Positions 29,225 through 39,934 of a DNA stretch of 64,000 nt are shown piece by piece. A program made the translations under genes and the position numbers. The stretch is taken from assembly GCF_021560015.1 (NCBI RefSeq), contig NZ_CP073588.1, positions 3,224,001 to 3,288,000 of the forward strand, read 5' to 3'. Positions within the stretch are counted from its first letter, which is position 1; the number at the start of each line of letters is the position of its first letter. The notes beneath the pieces are model-generated. The model saw only the letters and a list, made by a program, of their open reading frames with translations, was not told where the DNA came from and ran no database searches. This DNA comes from Shewanella vesiculosa (GTDB lineage: Bacteria > Pseudomonadota > Gammaproteobacteria > Enterobacterales > Shewanellaceae).

Positions 29225-31597
29225 CTATTTTTTAAGTTTAGCAAAAGCGTCAGCAAACGCATTGCCCATAGCAGCATTTTGCTGCACTTTGACTGGCTTA
29301 TTAGTAGATTTATTATGCCCCGCAGTTTGGGAATTAGTTGACGACTTAGCCGCGGCTGACTTTTTATTGTGACTATTTTGTGGCTTAGGTTGTGACTGTC
29401 TGGTCGCTTTTTCAGTATCGATTTTTTCATCAAGACGCATACTTAATGCAATGCGACGACGCTCAATATCAACTTCCATGACTTTGACTTTCACCACATC
29501 ACCCGCTTTGACTATGGTGTGCGGATCACTAACAAATTTGTCGGTTAACGATGAAATATGCACTAAACCATCTTGATGTACGCCCACATCGACAAAAGCA
29601 CCAAAATTAGTCACGTTAGTGACCACGCCTTCCAAAATCATCTCAACTTTAAGATGCTTTAACTCTTCGATACCGTCTTTAAACGTCGCGGTTTTAAACT
29701 CGCCGCGAGGATCGCGACCAGGCTTGTCTAGTTCGGCCAAAATATCATTAATGGTAGGTATACCAAATGCGTCAGTGACAAAATCGGCAGCGTTAATCTG
29801 TTTTAACAAATCACTATTACCGATCAGTTCTGTTAATGGCAATTGCTTAGCGTTAGCAATCGACTCAACCAAGCTGTAAGCTTCGGGGTGAACAGATGAA
29901 GAATCCAGAGGATTATCGCCATTACGAATACGTAAAAAACCTGCCGCTTGCTCATAAGCTTTAGGCCCTAAACGGGCCACACTCAATAGTTGCTTACGGT
30001 TAGTAAATTGGCCATTCGCATCACGAAAATCAACCACGTTTTTGGCTAGAGCTTTGGTTAATCCAGCCACTTGAGCCAATAAAGGTGCCGATGCCATGTT
30101 TAAATCAACACCCACGGCATTCACACAATCTTCGACCACAGCGTCCAGCGACTGCGATAACTGACTTTGGCTAACATCATGCTGATATTGCCCTACGCCA
30201 ATGGCTTTTGGTTCAATTTTTACCAGCTCGGCCAACGGATCTTGTAAGCGACGTGCAATAGAGACAGCGCCACGAATAGATACATCAAGATTAGGAAATT
30301 CATTGGCAGCAAATTCAGAAGCCGAATACACAGATGCCCCCGCTTCACTAACAATCACTTTAGTCAGCGTTGGATGCGTCTCTTTCATGGCCGCAATTAA
30401 CTCGCCGGTAAGCTTGTCGGTTTCACGTGAGCCAGTACCGTTACCAATCGCGATAATGCTCACTTTGTGCATTGCGACTAAGTTACTTAGGGTGCGAATC
30501 GACTTGTCCCACAAGTTTTGTGGTGCATGGGGGAAAATAGTCGTGTGGGCCACCAGCTTACCTGTGTTGTCTACAATCGCTACTTTCACACCCGTACGAA
30601 TCCCAGGATCAAGCCCCATGGTCGCTTTAGCACCTGCAGGTGCTGCCATCAATAAATCACCCAGATTACGGGCAAACACTTTAATAGCTTCTTCTTCTGC
30701 GCTCTCACGCATCTTGGCAATAAACTCAGTTTCCATTTGCAGAGCAACTTTAATCCGCCATGTCGAGGTCACTACTGTTTTCAGCCATTCATCAACACTA
30801 CTGTTGCTGAGACGCAGCCCAAAGTGATCGCTAATAATCACTTCACAATAACTGCCTTCAGCAGCTTGGTTGTCAGGATCGGCATTCATCGATAGGCTTA
30901 ACATGCCTTCATTACGACCGCGTAACATGGCTAAAGCACGATGTGATGGGATTTTGCTCATCAACTCATTGTGCTCAAAGTAGTCGCGGAATTTAGCGCC
31001 TTCTTTTTCTTTGCCTTTTACCATGCGACTTTCAAGAACGGCTTGCTGACTTAAATGCTGGCGAACTTTACGCAGTAATTCTGCATCTTCGGCAAAGCGT
31101 TCCATTAAAATAAACCGTGCACCATCAAGCACAGCTTTAATGTCGGCAAAACCGGCTGCAGGATTAATAAATTCACTGGCTTTGCTATCTAGATCTAATT
31201 GGCGATCAGCCAACACAGCATCGACCAGCGGCTCAATACCTGCTTCGATAGCAATTTGGCCCTTGGTGCGCCGCTTTGGCTTGAATGGTAGGTATAAATC
31301 TTCAAGACGGGTTTTACTGTCGGCGTCATTAATCGCTTGAGTTAACGCTGGAGTTAATTTCCCTTGGGCGCCAATACTCGACAAAATCACTTCACGGCGA
31401 TCGTGTAACTCACGTAAATACCCTAAGCGAGAAAACAAGTTACGCAACTGGGTGTCATCTAAACCACCGGTTGCTTCTTTACGATAACGCGCCACAAACG
31501 GCACTGTTGCACCATCATCTAATAGCGCAATGGTCGCTGTGACCTGTTGTTCACGGACATTAAGTTCTTGAGCGATAATCTGGGCAATATTATGCAT
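29225..31597 (-). CDS. tex: Tex family RNA-binding transcription accessory protein
   Basis: A conserved nucleic-acid-binding protein (YhgF in E. coli) linked to transcription and RNA stability. The 790-aa protein has the Tex N-terminal helical domain, a YqgF/RNase H-like domain with GLDPGIRTG (about residue 328), helix-hairpin-helix repeats (about 490-560) and an S1 domain (about 645-715, [16 protein letters not shown]). It ends in a basic, Asn/Gln/Lys-rich tail of about 65 residues. ATG at 31597 is chosen over the TTG two codons upstream. Divergent from greB, as the same pair is neighbouring in E. coli. Confidence 0.95.
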   Translation of the reverse strand: MHNIAQIIAQELNVREQQVTATIALLDDGATVPFVARYRKEATGGLDDTQLRNLFSRLGYLRELHDRREVILSSIGAQGKLTPALTQAINDADSKTRLEDLYLPFKPKRRTKGQIAIEAGIEPLVDAVLADRQLDLDSKASEFINPAAGFADIKAVLDGARFILMERFAEDAELLRKVRQHLSQQAVLESRMVKGKEKEGAKFRDYFEHNELMSKIPSHRALAMLRGRNEGMLSLSMNADPDNQAAEGSYCEVIISDHFGLRLSNSSVDEWLKTVVTSTWRIKVALQMETEFIAKMRESAEEEAIKVFARNLGDLLMAAPAGAKATMGLDPGIRTGVKVAIVDNTGKLVAHTTIFPHAPQNLWDKSIRTLSNLVAMHKVSIIAIGNGTGSRETDKLTGELIAAMKETHPTLTKVIVSEAGASVYSASEFAANEFPNLDVSIRGAVSIARRLQDPLAELVKIEPKAIGVGQYQHDVSQSQLSQSLDAVVEDCVNAVGVDLNMASAPLLAQVAGLTKALAKNVVDFRDANGQFTNRKQLLSVARLGPKAYEQAAGFLRIRNGDNPLDSSSVHPEAYSLVESIANAKQLPLTELIGNSDLLKQINAADFVTDAFGIPTINDILAELDKPGRDPRGEFKTATFKDGIEELKHLKVEMILEGVVTNVTNFGAFVDVGVHQDGLVHISSLTDKFVSDPHTIVKAGDVVKVKVMEVDIERRRIALSMRLDEKIDTEKATRQSQPKPQNSHNKKSAAAKSSTNSQTAGHNKSTNKPVKVQQNAAMGNAFADAFAKLKK

Positions 31598-31824
31598 AAT
31601 CAATCGAATTCGACATGGTTTAAAATAAAATTATGCCAAAGATACCATAAAGACCATCAGTTCGCTGCTAGTACGAAAGGCTTTTAAGATAATCAATAAA
31701 AAGAATGCATCATCAGGCCTGAAGTGCTAAAACACACAGATAAATATTGCGGCTTCTTAGTTGTAAATTTTTTAACAACAGACAACATGGCACAGTTAAT
31801 CGACCACATAGAAGAGTACCCAGC

Positions 31825-32304
31825 GTGAAAACAAAGCTAATCACTTTAGAAGGCTATAACAAACTCAGAATTGAGCACGACTACTTGTGGAAAGAACAAC
31901 GTCCTGAAGTGACCAAAATTGTCACCTGGGCGGCAAGTCTTGGCGATCGCTCAGAGAACGCAGATTACACTTTCAATAAGCGTTTATTAAGGCAAATTGA
32001 CCGTAGAGTGCGCTATTTACGTAAGCTGCTGCCAGAGCTCAAAATCGTCTATTACGCCCCAGAGCAAGAAGGCAAAGTGTTTTTTGGTGCCATTGTCGAA
32101 ATCGAAAACGATGCAGGTGATATCAAAACGTTTAAAATTGTCGGTCCAGAAGAAATTTATGACGAACGCAAAGATTACATCTCCATCGACTCACCAATGG
32201 CGCGCGCCTTACTCAAAAAACAAGTCGACGATGAAGCCGTGGTCAGTACTCCCCAAGGCGACAAGATCTGGTACATCAATAAAATTACCTATGCCAAACC
32301 ATAG
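31825..32304 (+). CDS. greB: Transcription elongation factor GreB
   Basis: Rescues backtracked RNA polymerase by stimulating transcript cleavage. The 159-aa protein has an N-terminal coiled coil with the acidic tip GDRSENADYTFNKRLLRQID typical of Gre factors, and a C-terminal FKBP-like domain (FKIVGPEE, SPMARALLKK). GTG at 31825 (GAAGAG upstream) gives E. coli-like length; the frame open to 31747 is rejected. It diverges from tex across about 230 bp. Confidence 0.95.
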   Translation: MKTKLITLEGYNKLRIEHDYLWKEQRPEVTKIVTWAASLGDRSENADYTFNKRLLRQIDRRVRYLRKLLPELKIVYYAPEQEGKVFFGAIVEIENDAGDIKTFKIVGPEEIYDERKDYISIDSPMARALLKKQVDDEAVVSTPQGDKIWYINKITYAKP

Positions 32305-32601
32305 CCTAGTGTGCCTAACTGCAACCTACTTCGTGGTGTTTATCATATGCAATGACAACTCATTTATGAATTTAATGATGAATCACTTAACCACAACTAC
32401 CACGCTGCACAACTGAAATAACCTTTTGTATTGCCAGCGAGAAACGCCATCGTTTTGTTCTAGATTATATGCAGAGTACCTTGCTCACCACGCATTAAAG
32501 CGCCAAAGCCCAAAGGTCATTTTCGGCACACAAACTGATCAATATACTAAGACTATATCGATGATTTTATAAAAATATTGAATAGTGAATATGGAGTGAA
32601 G

Positions 32602-33414
32602 ATGTTACAACCTGAGTGGATTTTACTATTTTTATTATTAGGCTCTTTTGTCGGTTTTATGGCTGGGTTATTAGGTATCGGTGGTGGTGGGATTTTAGTC
32701 CCGACATTAACCTCTATATTCCTATTGCACGGTATCGCTATCGATCATGTAGTGCATTTGGCGTTGGGAACTTCAATGGCTTGCATGGTGATCACTTCTT
32801 TTTCCAGTTTCCGATCTCATAATGCAAAAGGTGCGGCTGTATGGTTGGCTGTTAAAGGTATGGTTTTAGGCATTATTTTAGGTACATTTACTGCAACATT
32901 TTTAGCCTCATATTTAAGTTCATTATATCTGGGGATCTTTTTTGCATTATTTATGGCATTTGTATCGACGCAGATGTTTTTAAATAAAAAACCAAAACCG
33001 TCAAGGCAGTTATCAGGGCCTGCAGGCTTATTTTCAGCGGGTTTAGGTATAGGATCTATATCAGCATTAGTCTCGATTGGTGGTGGCTCTCTAACCGTCC
33101 CCTACCTAACATGGCAGAACATTGACATTAAGAAGGCCATTGGTACATCTGCAGCTATCGGGCTCCCCATTTCTATTACAGGTACTATTGGGTATTTGAT
33201 TAATGGTTGGAGTTTTTCGTCAGTAAATGACTATATCTTAGGTTATGTATATCTGCCTGCGGTGGTATTAATTTCAGTAACCAGTTTTATAACCGCACCC
33301 TATGGTGCACTACTGGCCCACAAGTTACCCGTGTCACTGTTAAAGAAAGTATTTGCGGTTCTGCTGATTATATTGAGCATTAAGATGTTGATTTCAATAA
33401 TGATATTAAACTGA
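32602..33414 (+). CDS. TSUP family transporter (TauE/SafE type)
   Basis: A 270-aa inner-membrane protein with eight predicted helices in two repeats; each opens with the family glycine motif (GLLGIGGGGILVP in the first, SIGGGSLTVPYL in the second). Family members export sulfite, sulfoacetate or related organic anions; the substrate here is not evident. ATG at 32602 has GGAG seven nt upstream, so it is preferred over TTG at 32578. The 297-bp gap from greB shows no other gene. It is convergent with the LuxR-type gene. Confidence 0.88.
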   Translation: MLQPEWILLFLLLGSFVGFMAGLLGIGGGGILVPTLTSIFLLHGIAIDHVVHLALGTSMACMVITSFSSFRSHNAKGAAVWLAVKGMVLGIILGTFTATFLASYLSSLYLGIFFALFMAFVSTQMFLNKKPKPSRQLSGPAGLFSAGLGIGSISALVSIGGGSLTVPYLTWQNIDIKKAIGTSAAIGLPISITGTIGYLINGWSFSSVNDYILGYVYLPAVVLISVTSFITAPYGALLAHKLPVSLLKKVFAVLLIILSIKMLISIMILN

Positions 33415-33437
33415 AATACGTTATCAACGATTATCAA

Positions 33438-33472
33438 TACAGCTTAAAACCCATAATGGGTGTTGAGCTGTA
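33438..33472. repeat. Bipartite inverted repeat between two convergent genes
   Basis: An outer stem TACAGCT / AGCTGTA (7 bp), 4-nt bulges on both sides, and an inner stem ACCCAT / ATGGGT with a 1-nt loop. There is no T run on either side, so it is not a classical terminator. It lies 23 bp after the TSUP gene stop and could act as a Rho-assisted end or an mRNA 3' stabiliser. Confidence 0.6.
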
Positions 33473-33526
33473 ATCCATACTCTAAAAATAGTTGCTAATA
33501 ATTGTCACTAGCGTTTTATTGCGACT

Positions 33527-34025
33527 TTATTCCTGAATAAAATCTTCCATAAACCATGCGCACAAAGTATGGCGTCCATCAACTTGTGCTTTACTATAAA
33601 TGGTTGATGCTTGTTGGCGAACGGTTTTTTTCTTTGGTTAAACGTACTTCGGCAATTTCTTTGAAACTGAGGCCTTTTAACAGTAAAAGTGCCACTTGTT
33701 GTTCACTTTTGGTAAATCCCCAAGCAGTAAATTGTGCTGCAATTGTTAGGCTGTATTCTTGTCTGGCAGCATGCATTTGGCTCGACATATTATTAATCTG
33801 CTTATCTGCTTTTACGAGTTTGCTCCTGAGGGCTTTTACCTGGCGAGAGCTGCGTATCAGATCGAAACCTAAATAAATACTGCCCAATATGGTAAGCAAT
33901 ACTAAGATCCCCTCTTGTGCAATATGCCAAGTTGGGAGGTTGAGTTGCAAGTCAGCAAAGATGTCAAAAAGTTTAAATAACGTTATCAACAGCAATAATA
34001 TAATAATAAAAACATCTTTTTTCAT
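33527..34025 (-). pseudogene. Membrane-anchored LuxR-type regulator, split by one frameshift
   Basis: The N-terminus has two helices (about residues 5-22 and 36-56), then a charged coiled coil (about 57-90) and a LuxR/FixJ helix-turn-helix beginning WGFTKSEQQVALLLLKG. The frame breaks in seven T (plus strand) at 33625-33631; with six, LTKEK continues into TVRQQASTIYSKAQV and ends about 33527, completing the recognition helix and giving about 165 aa. As written it ends in unrelated residues inside the DNA-binding domain. ATG at 34025 follows CAGGA. It diverges from the RND efflux operon and may control it. Confidence 0.82.
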
Positions 34026-34114
34026 GGTAACAATCCTGACGCTAAGCAATAATAAAAAATACCCCCAAAAATAACACAAGATAATTTAATAAATTAAATC
34101 AAAATCTTACGCTG

Positions 34115-34130
34115 TGGTACATATGTACCA
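34115..34130. promoter_or_regulatory. Perfect 16-bp palindrome in the LuxR/efflux divergent gap
   Basis: TGGTACATATGTACCA is a perfect inverted repeat between the LuxR-type gene (start 34025) and the TolC-family gene. Size, symmetry and place are those of an operator for a dimeric regulator. The neighbouring LuxR protein is the obvious candidate, but this is inference. Confidence 0.55.
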
Positions 34131-34217
34131 TAAGGGGGTTTATGATACATGCTACCCATGCGATGTAACACCAACATGAATATTATGATTATACATTTTG
34201 GGTTACAGAAATCACTT

Positions 34218-35450
34218 ATGTCTGCTGTTAAGTTTAGTATCAAGATATGTCTTCTCATCGCGTTTATAAGTTGTGGTACTTACAGCTATGCAACGCCTAA
34301 TAACCAACTGCCACAGCTGTTGCAAATCAGCCAAGATAGGTTAAAAGCGACACAAGCTAACAAGATGTCAACCAATGATGTCCGCGGGGTGGAATTAAGC
34401 AGTTCAACTTGGTTGTCCGGCTTACCCAGTATTAACTTAAGTTACCTTAGCGACCTTGATAATAGTAACATTTATGAGCAAGAAGTATCGCTTAACCTAC
34501 CTATCAAATCATTCAGTTTGCACTCTAGTGATAAACAGCTGAGACAATTGACCCAAGACTTACAAGGTCAGCAGGTCGCATTACAAAGACTGTACTTATC
34601 TGGTTTGCTCAGGCAAAGCATGTGGGAGCATCGCATCGCATCGGTCAAACTTAGCCAGCTCAATCGTAAAGCCACCTTACTCGAAAAATTACACACTCAA
34701 CAAAAACAACTTTCCGATGCTGGAGAGTTACCTTTAGTGAATTTATTATTGTTAGAACGTGAGCGCGTTGACATTGATCTAGCCCAAATTGATCTTAAGC
34801 AGCAACAAGCTGATGCACTATCGCTTTTTCGCTCGTTAACAGGCCGAAATGAAATGCCTGAGCAAATAGAAGAACAATCGCACCCTGACTCTGGTAACCC
34901 TGATGCGGTTAACACGGCCTTAATGCAGCATCCATTGTGGCGCTTGCAATCACTGCAACAGCAGCAACAGTTGTTAATGATCAAAAGTCAGCAAGCGGGA
35001 GAGCAAGATCCTTGGACTGTGTCATTAACGGCAAAAGAAACCGCTGGCGATCAATTTAATGACCAACATTTAGGCCTAGGGATTAGCGTACCGCTGAGTT
35101 TTGGCTCGGCACTATCACAAAGTGATCTGTCTATTTGGCAAAAAGATTATCAAGAACAAAGCCTAAACAGTGAGCGCATCTATCTTGAATTAAAGACCCA
35201 AACAGAAAAACTGGCTATGCAACAGCAAAGTCTTCGCCAACAACAGGCGTTACTGCAGCGCGGACTGTCTTTAAGCAGAACCATCACCGAACATTTGGCC
35301 AAAGTGAAAGATCACAATCAAATTGGCTATGAAATCTGGCTGCGTCGCTATATGGACGCGCTTGATACTGAATCGCAATTAGCGCTTAACCAAGTCACTC
35401 AGCAACAACTTCATTCTCAGCAACTGCAAGCCTTAGGAATTTCATTATGA
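34218..35450 (+). CDS. TolC-family outer membrane efflux protein
   Basis: The outer-membrane channel of the RND system encoded next to it. It has a signal peptide (MSAVKFSIKICLLIAF, cleaved near YSYA) and a long alpha-helical, Gln/Leu-rich body with the heptad pattern of OEP proteins. At 410 aa it is of usual length for CzcC-like members. The frame is open from ATG at 34149, but starts there put unlikely residues before the signal peptide; ATG at 34218 is my choice though its ribosome site is weak. It overlaps the adaptor gene by 4 nt. Confidence 0.82.
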   Translation: MSAVKFSIKICLLIAFISCGTYSYATPNNQLPQLLQISQDRLKATQANKMSTNDVRGVELSSSTWLSGLPSINLSYLSDLDNSNIYEQEVSLNLPIKSFSLHSSDKQLRQLTQDLQGQQVALQRLYLSGLLRQSMWEHRIASVKLSQLNRKATLLEKLHTQQKQLSDAGELPLVNLLLLERERVDIDLAQIDLKQQQADALSLFRSLTGRNEMPEQIEEQSHPDSGNPDAVNTALMQHPLWRLQSLQQQQQLLMIKSQQAGEQDPWTVSLTAKETAGDQFNDQHLGLGISVPLSFGSALSQSDLSIWQKDYQEQSLNSERIYLELKTQTEKLAMQQQSLRQQQALLQRGLSLSRTITEHLAKVKDHNQIGYEIWLRRYMDALDTESQLALNQVTQQQLHSQQLQALGISL

Positions 35451-36478
35451 TGGCCAAATTTGGCGTTAGCCTTTTATGCGTACCTTTTTATATATTAGCC
35501 AGTATCGCGTCCGCGGAGTCGATATCGCTTGAAGATTTGGGTAACTTAGAATTGAGCTATATCCAGCCTCGAAAAGTAGCCAGTTATGAAGGTAGTTCAC
35601 TGCCAGCACAAATTGAGCGTTTACCCGGTAATGATTATTGGGTTATGACCCCTGAGAATATCCAACAAGTGACTTTCTTAGTCGGTCAGGGGCAAATCGT
35701 CACCAAAGGTCAAGCGATTGTGAGGTTGACGGGTCCTGAAGTGTTTCATTTTCTGGCTCAAATAGAGGCTGCTAAAAGTCTTTATCAACTAGCCAAGCAG
35801 CGTTACGACCGTAATAAACCATTATTAGAAAGTGGCAGTATTAGCACGGAAAAGTGGCGTGAGATCAGCCAAGATTATTTCAGCACTCATCTTGAATACG
35901 AACATATGCAGCATTTTATGGAGATGGTGCAAAGTATCGATGCCAAAACAGAATCATTAGTGGTGATTGCCCCTGTTGCAGGCATTGTCAATCTGAATCA
36001 TCTCAATAGTCCTTACACCGCAGGAGCCCAGCTATTTTCGCTAGTACCTGCGGACAGCATAAGGGTTAAAGTCAATGTGCCCATGAGCCAATCAACGTCA
36101 TTATCGGCAGTAAATATTAATCAGTGTCATATTTCGATAGATGAAGTATCGGCTATTGCTGATGGTGTGTTTTTAACGGCATGGTCAAAGCCGGTACCTC
36201 AAGAGTGTAACTTACTGTTAGGCCAACAAATCACTGTGATACCCGAGTATCAAAAAGCCGTGTATATGTTACCTAAAAATAGCGTATTTAGCTGGCAACA
36301 AGAGAGCCAAATCTTTATCCAAACAGCGCAAACATTATCGGCGCTCAGTATCGATATTTTAGGTTCGACCTCTGATGAATATATTGTTGCGAGCGATCAA
36401 GACCTAAGCCAAATTCAAGTATTATCTCAATCTGTTGCGGCTGTTAAAGGGATATTACTTGGCTTAGGAGGCGAATAA
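35447..36478 (+). CDS. RND efflux periplasmic adaptor (HlyD/CusB-like)
   Basis: Links the inner-membrane pump to the outer-membrane channel. The 343-aa protein has a signal peptide (about 1-23, ending ASA), a split lipoyl/barrel-sandwich domain (PENIQQVTFLVGQGQIVTKG near 65-84 and VVIAPVAGIVN near 165), an alpha-hairpin between them and a beta-barrel C-terminal part. It lacks the long Met-rich or His-rich ends of some Cus/Czc adaptors. ATG overlaps the preceding stop (ATGA); the next codon is also ATG. Confidence 0.85.
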   Translation: MMAKFGVSLLCVPFYILASIASAESISLEDLGNLELSYIQPRKVASYEGSSLPAQIERLPGNDYWVMTPENIQQVTFLVGQGQIVTKGQAIVRLTGPEVFHFLAQIEAAKSLYQLAKQRYDRNKPLLESGSISTEKWREISQDYFSTHLEYEHMQHFMEMVQSIDAKTESLVVIAPVAGIVNLNHLNSPYTAGAQLFSLVPADSIRVKVNVPMSQSTSLSAVNINQCHISIDEVSAIADGVFLTAWSKPVPQECNLLLGQQITVIPEYQKAVYMLPKNSVFSWQQESQIFIQTAQTLSALSIDILGSTSDEYIVASDQDLSQIQVLSQSVAAVKGILLGLGGE

Positions 36479-36479
36479 T

Positions 36480-39400
36480 ATGCTCGCTTCCGTCATCCGT
36501 TTTTCGCTGACTCAGCGCATATTTGTTCTGATTGTCGCGCTGATATTAATGCTCGCTGGTGCTCGCGCTTGGTTTGCTATTCCGCTAGATGCTTTTCCTG
36601 ATATCTCACCGACTCAGGTTAAGATCATTTTAAAAGCGCCAGGCATGACCCCTGAAGAAATCGAAGCACAAATTACCGTGCCTATCGAAACTGAATTATT
36701 GGGGATACCTAATCAGGCTATTTTACGTTCAACCACCAAATATGCCATCAGCGACATTACCCTAGACTTTACTGAAGGAACTGATATCTATTGGGCCAGA
36801 CAGCAAGTGAGCGAGCGACTTGCCGCAGTGTGGGACAGTTTTCCGGAGGGGGTATCGGGTGGTGTTGCACCTATGAGTACACCATTGAGTGAAATTTTTA
36901 TGTTCACTCTGGAAAACCCTAATTTATCTCTAATGGAACGCAGACAGCTGCTGGAGTGGGAGGTTCGTCCACTCCTGCGCACCGTTGCTGGAGTGGCCGA
37001 TGTTAATATTTTAGGCGGTTATGCTAAGAGTTTTAGCATTAATCCTAATCCGTCTGCTATGGCCGCTGCTGGGGTGAGCTTTGCCTCACTTCAACAAGCC
37101 ATTATTGATAATAACCACAATGAAGGTGCCGGAAAACTCACTATCGGCACTGATACTATTATTGTCCGTGCTGAAGGCCGAATTGATAATATTGATGAGC
37201 TAAAGCAACTGGTTATTAAGGTTGATGATGCCAAGGTATACCGCCTTAGAGACTTAGCAGATATTCAGATTGGTCATTTAGCTCGTTATGGCGCAGTAAC
37301 CAAAGACGGTGAAGAAGCTGCTGAAGCGTTAATTATTGCTCTTAAAAATGCTAACACGGCCAAAGTGGTCAGTAGTATTAAAGAAAAGCTTGATCAAATC
37401 AGCACCACATTACCTGAAGGCAGTGTGATTAATACCTTTTATGATCGCGCAAACCTAATTAATACCGCCATCGATACCATTTCGAGTGCATTGTTTGAGG
37501 CTGTACTGTTAGTTATTGTGCTACTGGCACTGTTTCTAGGCAACGTCCGCGCCGCTTTGGTGGTGTCGCTGTCTTTGCCTCTCGCGGCATTAACGACCTT
37601 TTTAATGATGGACCTATTTGATCTTTCCGCCAACCTTATGAGCTTAGGTGGATTAGTGATCGCCATAGGTATGTTAGTCGACTCTTCCGTGGTGGTGGTT
37701 GAAAACATGGTCAACCTGATTGCGACTAAGCAACGGTTACCCCGTTTACACCTTATTTATCGCGCCACGAAAGATGTCGCGATTCCGGTAGTATCGGGCA
37801 CTGTCATTGTAATGATTGTGTTTTCGCCATTACTGACACTTACAGGGCTGGAGGGCAAACTGTTTACTCCAGTCGCCGTGACGATTGTGTTCGCCATGTT
37901 GTCTGCATTGGTGTTATCACTCACCGTTATTCCTGTGGTGGCGTCTTATCTGGTGAATGAAAAGTCTGCCCAAGAACCTAAGGCCATCGAGAAATTAAAA
38001 GCCGCGTATCTTCGCAGCCTTAAAAGTACTTTTAACCATAAAAAGCCTTTTATGATCATCGCGTTTGCCTTACTCATCGTCAGTTTAGGCTTGTTTAGCT
38101 TAGTGGGTAAAACCTTTATGCCGACCTTAGATGAAGGTGACATTATTTTACAGTTAGAAAAGTCGCCCTCTATCTCGCTTGCTGCCTCTATTGCGATAGA
38201 TAAGCAAATTCAGCAGACCTTGCTTGCTGCGGTTCCTGAAATTAAGCAGATGGTTGCTCGTACCGGAGCAGATGAAATGGGTTTAGATCCAATGGGCCTC
38301 AATGAAACCGATGTGTTTTTAGAACTGGCCCCACGCGATGAGTGGCGATTTGATACTAAAGAGCAATTAATTGAGGCGATTCGCAGCGAGTTGCTTAAGT
38401 ATCCTGGAGTTAATTTTAACTTTACCCAGCCGATCCAAATGCGCGTTTCGGAAATGCTCACCGGCAGTATTGGTGATGTAGCGATTAAGGTTTTTGGTAC
38501 CGATATCGATACTCTAGGGCAATTAACCGCGCAAATAGAACAGCTTGTTAGTGCAACGGCTGGCAGTATCGATGTCAAAATGTCGATGATTGAAGGCAGT
38601 CCTTTTATTAACTTAACCTTAGACAATGAAATGGCACGTGGATTTGGCATGAGCACCATGGAGTTTGCTCGCTATTTAAAGAGTCAGCTTGAAGGAGTAA
38701 TTGTTACCGAAGTGCTACAGGGTAAAAAGCGTACTCCAGTTCTGATAGCCAATAATCAAGGTGGCTTAAGCAGCATTCATGAACTGAAAAATCAGTTATT
38801 GGTGATGCCAGATCATTCCTTAAAGCGTTTAACTGATGTGGCTAAATTAAGCTATAAAGAAGGACCTATCTTAATTGAACGTGAGCAAGGTGACCGTTTC
38901 TCGGTGATCACCACTAACGTTCAAGGGCGCGATATCGTCAGCTTTGTTGAAGAGCTCAACGCGAAAATCACGGCCGATATTAAGTTCCCTAGCGGATACA
39001 GTGTCAGCTTTGGTGGCGAGTTTGAAAACCAACAACGTGCGACTAATAATTTACTCTTGGTTATCCCCATTGCAATTGCGTTAATCACGCTGATTTTGTT
39101 CACTACCTTTGGATCATTAGCGAAAGCCGGTTTAATCCTCGCCAACGTGCCATTTGCCATGATGGGCGGTATTGTGAGCTTATATTTGTCTGGCGAATAT
39201 TTGTCGGTACCAGCATCGGTCGGTTTTATCGCCCTGCTTGGCGTCGCGGTACTTAATGGTGTCGTGATGGTGAGTTATTACGAGCAAACCAAGCATCTGT
39301 TCAGTGGTTTATTAGCACGAGTAGAACAGGGTGCCGCGAGGCGCTTACGACCCATCTTGATGACTGCCACGACAGCAATGTTTGGCTTAATGCCGTTGGT

Positions 39401-39533
39401 ATTTGCTTCTGGTCCTGGGGCTGAAATCCAAAAACCGTTAGCCATTGTTGTGATTGGTGGCTTGTTAACATCAACCATTACAACACTTTATTTATTACCA
39501 ATTCTTTATTACTGGCTGGAGAAACGTAAATGA
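36480..39533 (+). CDS. RND efflux permease (heavy-metal efflux, CzcA-like)
   Basis: The proton-driven inner-membrane pump of the tripartite system. At 1017 aa with twelve helices in two repeats and two large periplasmic loops, it starts with the usual FSLTQRIFVLIVAL segment and has PLDAFPDISPTQVKI, typical of the HME branch. Helix 4 carries GMLVDSSVVVVENM, whose Asp and Glu fit metal-type RND pumps. The trailing DUF3240 gene and a CopC-like gene nearby also point to metal ions. Which metal is exported cannot be read. Confidence 0.88.
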   Translation: MLASVIRFSLTQRIFVLIVALILMLAGARAWFAIPLDAFPDISPTQVKIILKAPGMTPEEIEAQITVPIETELLGIPNQAILRSTTKYAISDITLDFTEGTDIYWARQQVSERLAAVWDSFPEGVSGGVAPMSTPLSEIFMFTLENPNLSLMERRQLLEWEVRPLLRTVAGVADVNILGGYAKSFSINPNPSAMAAAGVSFASLQQAIIDNNHNEGAGKLTIGTDTIIVRAEGRIDNIDELKQLVIKVDDAKVYRLRDLADIQIGHLARYGAVTKDGEEAAEALIIALKNANTAKVVSSIKEKLDQISTTLPEGSVINTFYDRANLINTAIDTISSALFEAVLLVIVLLALFLGNVRAALVVSLSLPLAALTTFLMMDLFDLSANLMSLGGLVIAIGMLVDSSVVVVENMVNLIATKQRLPRLHLIYRATKDVAIPVVSGTVIVMIVFSPLLTLTGLEGKLFTPVAVTIVFAMLSALVLSLTVIPVVASYLVNEKSAQEPKAIEKLKAAYLRSLKSTFNHKKPFMIIAFALLIVSLGLFSLVGKTFMPTLDEGDIILQLEKSPSISLAASIAIDKQIQQTLLAAVPEIKQMVARTGADEMGLDPMGLNETDVFLELAPRDEWRFDTKEQLIEAIRSELLKYPGVNFNFTQPIQMRVSEMLTGSIGDVAIKVFGTDIDTLGQLTAQIEQLVSATAGSIDVKMSMIEGSPFINLTLDNEMARGFGMSTMEFARYLKSQLEGVIVTEVLQGKKRTPVLIANNQGGLSSIHELKNQLLVMPDHSLKRLTDVAKLSYKEGPILIEREQGDRFSVITTNVQGRDIVSFVEELNAKITADIKFPSGYSVSFGGEFENQQRATNNLLLVIPIAIALITLILFTTFGSLAKAGLILANVPFAMMGGIVSLYLSGEYLSVPASVGFIALLGVAVLNGVVMVSYYEQTKHLFSGLLARVEQGAARRLRPILMTATTAMFGLMPLVFASGPGAEIQKPLAIVVIGGLLTSTITTLYLLPILYYWLEKRK

Positions 39534-39835
39534 TCACTGAGCAATTGTTAGTGCTGATCGCTCAAAATGATATCAAGGATGATATCGTCGATACTTTAAT
39601 CGAGCTGGATTTCTTATCAGGTTTTAGCCTAGGTGATATTTGTGGTTTTAGTCGCGAACATAGCCACTTTAATATTAAGGAACAGGTTGAAGGTTACCGA
39701 GAATTTTGTAAATTTGAAATTATGCATCCAGTTGATCAGCAGCAGGCATTATTGAGCGCCCTTGCGCTAGTGTGCAAACATAATCCGTGTCGTTACTGGA
39801 TCACGCCAATCGTGCATACCGGCACCTTATGTTAG
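39530..39835 (+). CDS. DUF3240 family protein
   Basis: A 101-aa soluble protein of the DUF3240 family, often encoded last in CzcA-type operons. It looks like a ferredoxin-like alpha/beta fold related to PII/CutA proteins, and has Cys and His residues (GFSREHSHF, CKHNPC) that might bind metal. The ATG overlaps the pump stop by 4 nt, so it is made with the pump. A metal-sensing or regulatory part in the efflux system is inferred. Confidence 0.75.
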   Translation: MITEQLLVLIAQNDIKDDIVDTLIELDFLSGFSLGDICGFSREHSHFNIKEQVEGYREFCKFEIMHPVDQQQALLSALALVCKHNPCRYWITPIVHTGTLC

Positions 39836-39934
39836 CCGAAATAATAGCAATCGGACTAAAGCATCTTGTGTCAAACAAGCGATAAACTTACACCGGTTTG
39901 CGGTCGCTATTGAATAAAATGGTAAGGCGTTGAG

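Noticed and set aside
30201..30827. Plus-strand open frame of 208 aa inside tex
   Set aside because: Antisense shadow of a well-conserved gene; Ser/Ala/Thr-rich composition without a domain.
38210..38659. Minus-strand open frames within the RND pump gene
   Set aside because: Antisense shadows of a clear RND coding region.
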